Positions 58,599 through 64,000 of a DNA stretch of 64,000 nucleotides are shown in pieces. Below the pieces are notes generated by a model. It saw only the letters and a list, made by a program, of their open reading frames with translations. It made no database searches and was not told where the DNA came from. The translations under genes and the position numbers were made by a program. Each line of letters begins with the position of its first letter. Position 1 is the first letter of the stretch. The DNA is from Ochotona curzoniae (lineage: Eukaryota; Chordata; Mammalia; Lagomorpha; Ochotonidae), in assembly GCF_017591425.1 (NCBI RefSeq), contig NW_024466307.1, positions 6,401,001-6,465,000 on the forward strand, given 5' to 3'.

Positions 58599-58830
58599 TT
58601 GACATATTTAAGTAAAATATTCTGTTCCCTTCAACAAAAAGGCACAAAATGTTGGGTTTGGGTTCGAATTACATTTGGCCAGCAGCTGCTTATAAAATTG
58701 AGCAGCAGACAGTGCAATAAAAACAGATTATATGTGGATTCTATTTCTTTCCTGGACAGCCTGTCTTGTAAATATTTGCTTTTACCATCAGCATAAGAGA
58801 GGAAGGCATTAGTTTTTCTCTCCACAATTT
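58599..58830. other. Candidate conserved noncoding element
   Basis: A repeat-free block with GGCCAGCAGCTGCTTATAAAATTGAGCAGCAGACAG (palindromic CAGCTG E-box at 58684-58689 inside a GCAGCTGC core), CAATAAAAACAG and TGTAAATATTTGC (a forkhead-type site). It is open on both strands for about 65 codons without a recognisable peptide. Inferred enhancer. Confidence 0.35.
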
Positions 58831-59184
58831 AGAAGTGACTTTAGAGAAATTGTAAAATAATCATATAAGGGCCCCCACAAAAATATCCCATCTGATTTCT
58901 GCAGTTATTGTTATGAAAAATCTTGAAAATTTTTCTATATTTGGTGTTGGAAGAGCCATGTATAGACTTTTTCTGAGCAAAAGGGAGAAAGCTAGCACTG
59001 CGTCAGGCTGCCTGGCTTTAGACTCTGTTGCGTTTATTTAATCAAGACCTTAACTTGAATGAGAGTAATGAGTATCTGCAAATACATGTGACACCATAAT
59101 TCCTGAAAAACAAAAGGGGGTTTTGAATTGTAGACAAAAGCAGCAAACTGAATCATAGTTCCTGGGATTTTCTGATTACAGTTA

Positions 59185-59815
59185 CAACATGTCAGTGGCT
59201 TCCTGTTGCTCTTGGGGTTTGCTCCTTAACAGAGCTTAGCAGGCCTGTTAGGTTCTGGCCCTTTCCCAACTCTCCTTGACCCATTTCCGAGGGCCTGCTC
59301 CTTACACGCTGCCCCTGTGGGCTCCTTTCCTGTCTGCTGGGGCTGCCTCTGGGTGGGGAACTACTGCACAAAAGGCAGCTTTCTCTCCAGGGAAGGTTTT
59401 TGGGTTCTCTCTCCCGCCACACAGCATCCACCTCTCTCTGTTAAGCACTCTCCTGACTTCCTATCTTTGCCAGTCCTCATTATACTGTCTTTACCACCTG
59501 TGCGTCTCACACAGAACTTACCCAGTCATCAGACTTGGCAGTTAGGGGTCTTATCCACTATACCGTGAGTTCCTAGGGCTGGGAAATCTGTTTTGTTCTC
59601 CATGATGCTATGGAATAGACTTTCAGAACTTCATGGGAAAATGCAATTAAGAGATAATATTTGGTGCAAGTTTAAAATCCATGTATGAATTTTCATAATA
59701 TACATGTTCTGAAGACCCTATGCATATCAAGTATGTTTTGAAGACTCCATGTGTATCAAGTATGTACTTGGCCCATAACATTCAAATGTATTTGCTGACT
59801 CACTCAACGAATGGC
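59185..59815 (+). mobile_element. L2 LINE 3' end, containing a 29-bp duplication
   Basis: GTCAGTGGCTTCCTGTTGCTCTTGGGGTTTGCTCCTTAACAGAG, GGCCTGTTAGGTTCTGGCCC, CCTCTCTCTGTTAAGC, TATCCACTATACCGTGAGTTCC and a tail CTTGGCCCATAACATTCAAATGTATTTGCTGACTCACTCAACGAATGG match the 3' end of L2 from the end of its reading frame to its terminus. It is one of the better preserved ancient repeats here. Confidence 0.85.
59705..59762. repeat. Tandem duplication, two 29-bp units
   Basis: 59705-59733 and 59734-59762 share TGAAGAC, CTATG or CCATG, and TATCAAGTA and differ at about four positions. The duplication lies within the 3' UTR of the L2 copy. Confidence 0.93.
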
Positions 59816-60695
59816 TTCTATACAATTGTTTCCTGTTCTAGACCTTATTAAGCTTGACAAAATGAACGTCATTATCTGTCCCACACTTCACGACTTGCAA
59901 CACAGACTGCATCAACCTACTGCCAAATATGTACCGGGCATTTTATTTGTCTACCTAAGATGCATAGAACAATTTTTAATGTTCTGTGACATGCCTTGTC
60001 TGAAAGGTGGTATATAAAACCACCCTGCCTTTTTTTTTCTAGTGTGCCTCAATGTCCCATTTTGTATAGAATAATCATAAATATCACCTTCCCCCCCCCC
60101 CCAGTCCATTTTCCCTCAAGGAACGTTGGCAAACAATGATTCTATAGCAACCACAGGGAAACACTGCATCATTTTATGAGCCTTCCCTTCTTTTCTCCAG
60201 GCAGCTACCTTGTCCTGAATCCTTAGTGCCCGAAGGGGCTCTCTGCCAGCTAGCAACCAAGGATTATAACCCGATGCTGTGCAAATGCTATTAGGAGAGT
60301 CCCAGGGAGACACTTCGTCTAAGTAGTTACCTTCGGTAGTTAGCAAAGGCCATCCACGTAAAATAAACAAATAAAGTGAAACGAAGCACTAATGCAATGA
60401 TATAATCAAGCACACAGGGATTACCTAATCGGTATTTAGGAAAGGGCTTGTTCTGTTCTGGCTTAGAGTGGACCTGCATTTCCACCTGTCACTCTGTCAG
60501 CCTTCCTTATTATTGTCACTGCCCTTATCAGCAGGGGCCCTGCATTTTTATCTTATCTCTTACCTCCCACTCCCTGTCTTGCTCCATTTGGAACCACCAC
60601 CTAGGGGCTCCTGCAGGAGGGTGGGCTGGGTGGCTGTGCTTCCCAAGCCAGCTGGAGACAATCAAGGCAGCAGAACAGGAGCCCTCGGCCTCTAT
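59816..60695. other. Unique sequence, with a C run
   Basis: No gene recognised. A run of about 13 C residues lies at 60091-60103. Two overlapping plus-strand frames of 132 and 136 codons (60448-60878) run in different registers and neither shows a domain. Confidence 0.45.
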
Positions 60696-61450
60696 CACTT
60701 TGGAGAAGCCTCTTGGAAATGTCTCAGCTCCCAATTCTCAGGTTATTGTAAAGATTTTTGTGTTGTCAGAGGGACAAGGCACAGGCAAAGTTGTCAAAAC
60801 ATTTTCAAAACTAAAGATGGACCGATTGCTTTTCAGGCATCTTTAGTTTTACCTTCTAAGCACCAGGGCCCTTCTTAAGCAGCCAAGCAAAGTAAAGTGG
60901 GTGGTCATTACATCACATTGAACTTCAAAGGTGAAGAATGATTTGGTTGTCTGATTTAAGTTTTGTTTCCCTTGCTTCTGTGCTTGCAGCAAATGGAAAC
61001 AAAGCTGTTTATGTGTTTAAAAAAAATGTTAAGATGGCCACTGTCATCTGAATGAGAATTTTGGCTGGCTTCCAATTTGCACAGAACCCTGGCCCTTTAA
61101 TAACAACAATCAGAAATGCAAACCTAAAACAGTTTTGGTCTTGTATTTGCATTCCATCCATCTTCTTTGAAATGTAAAAACATCTGGTTTTAAGGGAAAA
61201 AAAATCAACTTCAACATGTTTGGAGAGAAAAAGGCAGCCCACAAAATAAATCAGGGTCAAGTGTTGTTACTTCACGGCTGATTATAAAGCAGTTCAATTT
61301 ATTAGTAAATCTTGCATCGTGCTTGCTTATAGCCGCAACTGTTGCGATTGTTCATAGACTCTCATTGGGAAGTGACTAAATTATAGGGTTTAGGAAAATA
61401 TGGGGCCAAATCTCAATGGCAAAGAATGCCATGCGGCCTTGTCTTACCTT
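60696..61450. other. Candidate conserved noncoding cluster (enhancer-like)
   Basis: This is the most regulatory-looking stretch of the window. It has no repeat and many adjacent factor-type motifs: GGTTATTGTAAAG, GGCCCTTTAATAACAACAATCAGAAATGCAAACC (SOX-like ACAAT beside octamer-like ATGCAAA, 61091-61124), TTGTATTTGCATTCC (61140-61154), GGCTGATTATAAAGC, TTTATTAGTAAATC and GCCGCAACTGTTGCG. Paired SOX and POU sites are common in neural and stem-cell enhancers. No conservation or chromatin evidence is available here. Confidence 0.4.
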
Positions 61451-61968
61451 GCTCCCAAAGTTTTCCATCTTGCAAGTAAAGTTTTGTCTTTTCTTTATTT
61501 TTCCAATTAATTCATGAATTTTTACCAACAGTTACTTGGAAACAAAAAGACGCCTACAACAAATTATTGAAGGGAAAATGCTTGCTAGTTTAATTGAAGA
61601 ACAGATGGTTGGCTCAAAGGGTCTCCTTACTGTGTTTCAATAGCACAGCAAGGAAGAGGGGGGCAGGTTGCAGTGGCCCTGTTAAGCTAACACAAACAAC
61701 GTGGAGGAGGGTGAGGCTCAGTGTTTGGAGAAAGCCAACTGCTTTGAGACTTTAATTACTATTTAAGAAGACTCCTCAGCCTCTCTTTCTAGGCGTGAGG
61801 ACTAAGGGATCTTCACAAGTGTTCAAGAGAACATAGACCCTGGTAAGCCTTCAGACAAGGCCTTCCGATAAGGCCTTACCAAGATGCAAAGTCAGCTCTG
61901 CTTTGAGAAGGAATGTTCAGTTTGTCACCAACTGCAGAATGGGCACTTTCGTCTCCAAAGGACCAAAG
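61451..61968. other. Unique sequence, nothing recognised
   Basis: No gene or repeat could be supported. Confidence 0.45.
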
Positions 61969-62006
61969 CCAACCAACCAACCAACCAAACAAACAAACAA
62001 ACAAAA
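61969..62006 (+). repeat. CCAA/CAAA tetranucleotide microsatellite
   Basis: About five CCAA units pass into about five CAAA units, consistent with a single-base change that spread by slippage. Confidence 0.95.
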
Positions 62007-62094
62007 GAAAAAGGAACCAAAAACCTCAATATTTCTGGAGCTGGTCGGGCTCCTAGCCCTCTAAGTCAGTAGGTCATTGAGATTAGGCACTGAA

Positions 62095-62280
62095 GGACTC
62101 ATCTAACACTTAAACAGAATGAATTTGCTTGATTGTGAACCTTTGCAATTCAATTTGGAAATCGTGTGCTTTATTTAATCATCTGAGAAATTTGTGTGTA
62201 TAAATAAATTAACCTTTGCCTCTGTCAAATAAATTGTAGAATATCACTGCAATTTATTTTTGTTTTATGTTTAAAAATTG
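62095..62280. other. Candidate conserved noncoding element
   Basis: A repeat-free AT-rich block with GATTGTGAACCTTTGCAATTC (C/EBP-like TTGCAAT), TTTATTTAATCATCTGAG, TAAATAAATTAACCTTTGCCTC and a second CAATTTATTTTTG. Its texture resembles deeply conserved enhancers. Inference only. Confidence 0.3.
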
Positions 62281-62740
62281 GCTCTGTGCAATACCACATC
62301 TGAGTAGGAATTAGAACGTTTGATAGAATACTGAGACCAAACCAAACCTGGATGTATCACCTTTAAATGTCTGCTTCCGTTATAATAAATTATTTATTGC
62401 TGTCAAACAATCAGATCTATAAAATTTTTGTAAAATATTTAAAGATCCATGCCATGTTACTCATGATTATGATCATCAACCAGAGTCTCCACATTGTCAT
62501 TTCACTTAAGATTCTCAGAATCTTGGCTTTCACAATTCCTACATGGCAATAATTCATACATTGTGATTAGAAGAGAAACAGTGCTTGAGATTGGAATATC
62601 AATAACAAAAGTGAAAGTTGCCATCAAGGAAAATGGCAGAAAAGCTCTTGGACTACCCCGAAGGCACTGCAACTTGAATCTGTTTAACGGAGGATAACTC
62701 TGATCTATTTAATGTCAAGTTAAAGGTGACCCATCTTAAG
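62281..62740. other. Unique AT-rich sequence, nothing recognised
   Basis: No gene or repeat could be supported. Confidence 0.45.
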
Positions 62741-62742
62741 GC

Positions 62743-62925
62743 TGTTGTTTTTCAAACCTCTCTGCTAGTAAGAATCACCCAGAAGGCTTGTGAAACTTTG
62801 GGCTTCTCTAGCTCTACTCTTGGAAATTCTGATTCAGTGTGTCCTGGAAAGGGCCCAGGAATAGGTCCTTAACAAGTAATATGGGCCATTATTTGCAGTT
62901 GCTTGGGCATCACTATTATGACAGT
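62743..62925 (+). mobile_element. MER5-type hAT DNA transposon relic
   Basis: GTTGTTTTTCAAACCTCTCTGCTAGTAAGAATCACCCAGAAGGCTTGTGAAAC, then AAATTCTGATTCAGTGTGTCC, GGGCCCAGGAATAGG and TTAACAAGTAAT follow the MER5 family order (the 'ttctcaaac...agaatcacctgg' start, then 'gattcagtaggtctgg' and 'ggcccgggaat'). These are short nonautonomous Charlie-group elements, long inactive in mammals. The right terminal repeat is eroded. Confidence 0.8.
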
Positions 62926-63190
62926 AGAAGGGCTGAAAAGGAATTCACTAATGGATGTTCAGATGATAAATCTAACGTATTAGGAAAAGGATGATTAAGA
63001 CATAATTTATATGTCTCTACCAGCAATGGGGTGATTCAGCGAAGTCATGATCAAGAGTAGCTTGTGGATGCATTTTAGTCTTTAGTTAGTAGTAGCTTTG
63101 ACATAGCAAAAGCTACTGAGTTAATTTCTCAGATTTAAAGTTTATGGGCCATTATGATCACAACACTGTGGAAGAGATAAAAACACTTTT
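62926..63190. other. Unique sequence, nothing recognised
   Basis: No gene or repeat could be supported. Confidence 0.45.
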
Positions 63191-63194
63191 CTGA

Positions 63195-63430
63195 TTCTTG
63201 TTTATTTACGTATTTTAAAGTAAGAAAAAAGGTAGTGGGCGAAAGAGAGAGAGAGATTGAAGAGAGAGAGCTGTATTTCACCATTTGCTTCATTCTCCCA
63301 ATGCTGCAACAGTCAGGCCTGTGCCAAGCCAAAGCTGTGATCCTGGAACTCAGTATGGGTATGTCATAGAGATGACAGGAACCAAGAATCTTGGGTTATC
63401 ATCTGCTGCTTCTCAAGATACACAAATTTC
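63195..63430 (-). mobile_element. CSINE, antisense, diverged and truncated
   Basis: CTTGTTTATTTACGTATTTTAAAG, a GAAAGAGAGAGAGAGATTGAAGAGAGAGAGC purine run, TGCTTCATTCTCCCAATGCTGCAACAGTCAGGCC and ATCATCTGCTGCTTCTCAAG are antisense SINE blocks of an older subfamily. The tRNA-like head is missing. Confidence 0.75.
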
Positions 63431-64000
63431 ATAATTCTCCCTTCCCCATATTTCAGTGAAGATTCTTTCACATGAGCACTGTTCTTCCCGTCCTCAATCC
63501 AGCCATTATTCTTGAGGCTTTAGTAGCCACTTATCTGACATAATGATCCAGGCTTTTAATTCCTTGTTTTCAATGTCAGTGTGACCTTTCTGTTAAACCT
63601 GTTTTGATGATTTGTTTTGTTATTGCATTATAAGATCTTTTTATGATACCAAACTTGAGAAGTTTGAATGCCACATTGCCACCTCATTCCTCCACATATG
63701 TTCTCTACTACATTGCTTCTGGGAGATATGTGAACATTGTCTTTTCTACTTATCCCTTTTGCATGTGTTTACATGTATTTCACATTCTCCCCAGCCCGCC
63801 TCAAATGTTCTGTCAGTGTATTTACTGTGTAACCTACCTTTTCTTCTATTAAATTTTTTAGTCACAGCCTTGATGCTGGTTACGTGTAGCTGAAAACAAA
63901 ACAAAACCCTACATCAATATGATTTCACAACTTATGAAAAACAAAGGCAGTTGTCAGTATACAGGGGATCTTCAAATCGGAAAATGTGTTTTTTATGAAA
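63431..64000. other. Unique pyrimidine-leaning sequence, nothing recognised
   Basis: Plus-strand frames of 93 and 69 codons overlap in different registers and show no domain. No repeat could be placed up to the right edge. Confidence 0.45.

Noticed and set aside
60448..60878. Two overlapping plus-strand frames of 132 and 136 codons
   Set aside because: They overlap in different registers and show no domain. Composition explains them.

Overview
The window reads as nuclear DNA of a placental mammal. Overall it is AT-rich and CpG-poor, has no compact open reading frames, and is full of retrotransposon debris. The diagnostic repeat is a tRNA-derived SINE of the lagomorph C-repeat (CSINE) type, present about 20 times on both strands. 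Its body carries recurring blocks: a CATATGGG segment, a CCCTGCTTGTGGCCTGGGAAAGCAGT segment (written here only as a label for the central box), a GGCTCCTGGCTT segment, a pyrimidine run and an AATAAA-like tail. I infer a lagomorph. The wording of the SINE head (GTGGCTAAAGTCCT) looks more like pika than rabbit or hare, but that is from memory and not tested.

No functional protein-coding gene, tRNA, rRNA or CRISPR array could be supported. The layout is a gene desert or a very large intron. Positions 1-8300 hold an antisense L1 3' end, a 40-bp tandem duplication, an old SINE and mostly unique sequence. Positions 8300-19800 hold a 17-bp minisatellite with E-box cores, seven SINE copies (one nested inside another with a clear target-site duplication), a CpG-rich island-like stretch at 9860-10690 and several L1 pieces. 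Positions 19800-32700 are repeat-poor; they contain a 100-codon open frame for a hydrophobic protein at 24182-24484 and conserved-looking noncoding sequence near 27000-27800. Positions 32700-37300 hold three SINEs with recognisable target duplications and an L1 copy whose ORF1 region is joined directly to the end of ORF2. Positions 39600-43400 hold two MIRs flanking a broken retrocopy-like coding relic on the minus strand. Positions 45700-57000 are the densest repeat zone: SINE pairs in opposite orientation, lagomorph L1 3' ends (one with a 5' inversion), L2 and a GT microsatellite. Positions 57000-64000 hold MIR, L2 and MER5-type relics together with the most enhancer-like unique sequence of the window (about 58600-58800, 60700-61450 and 62100-62270).

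There is no set of genes working together here. The likely biology is regulatory: unique, homeodomain-, SOX- and octamer-motif-rich blocks lie between decayed repeats, as is usual around developmental regulators. No conservation alignment could be run, so these calls are inference. No previously undescribed molecular system was found. The most notable items are the CpG-rich block, the 24.2-kb hydrophobic frame, the unidentified coding relic at 40.5-41.4 kb, the inverted L1 3' end and the inverted SINE pairs.
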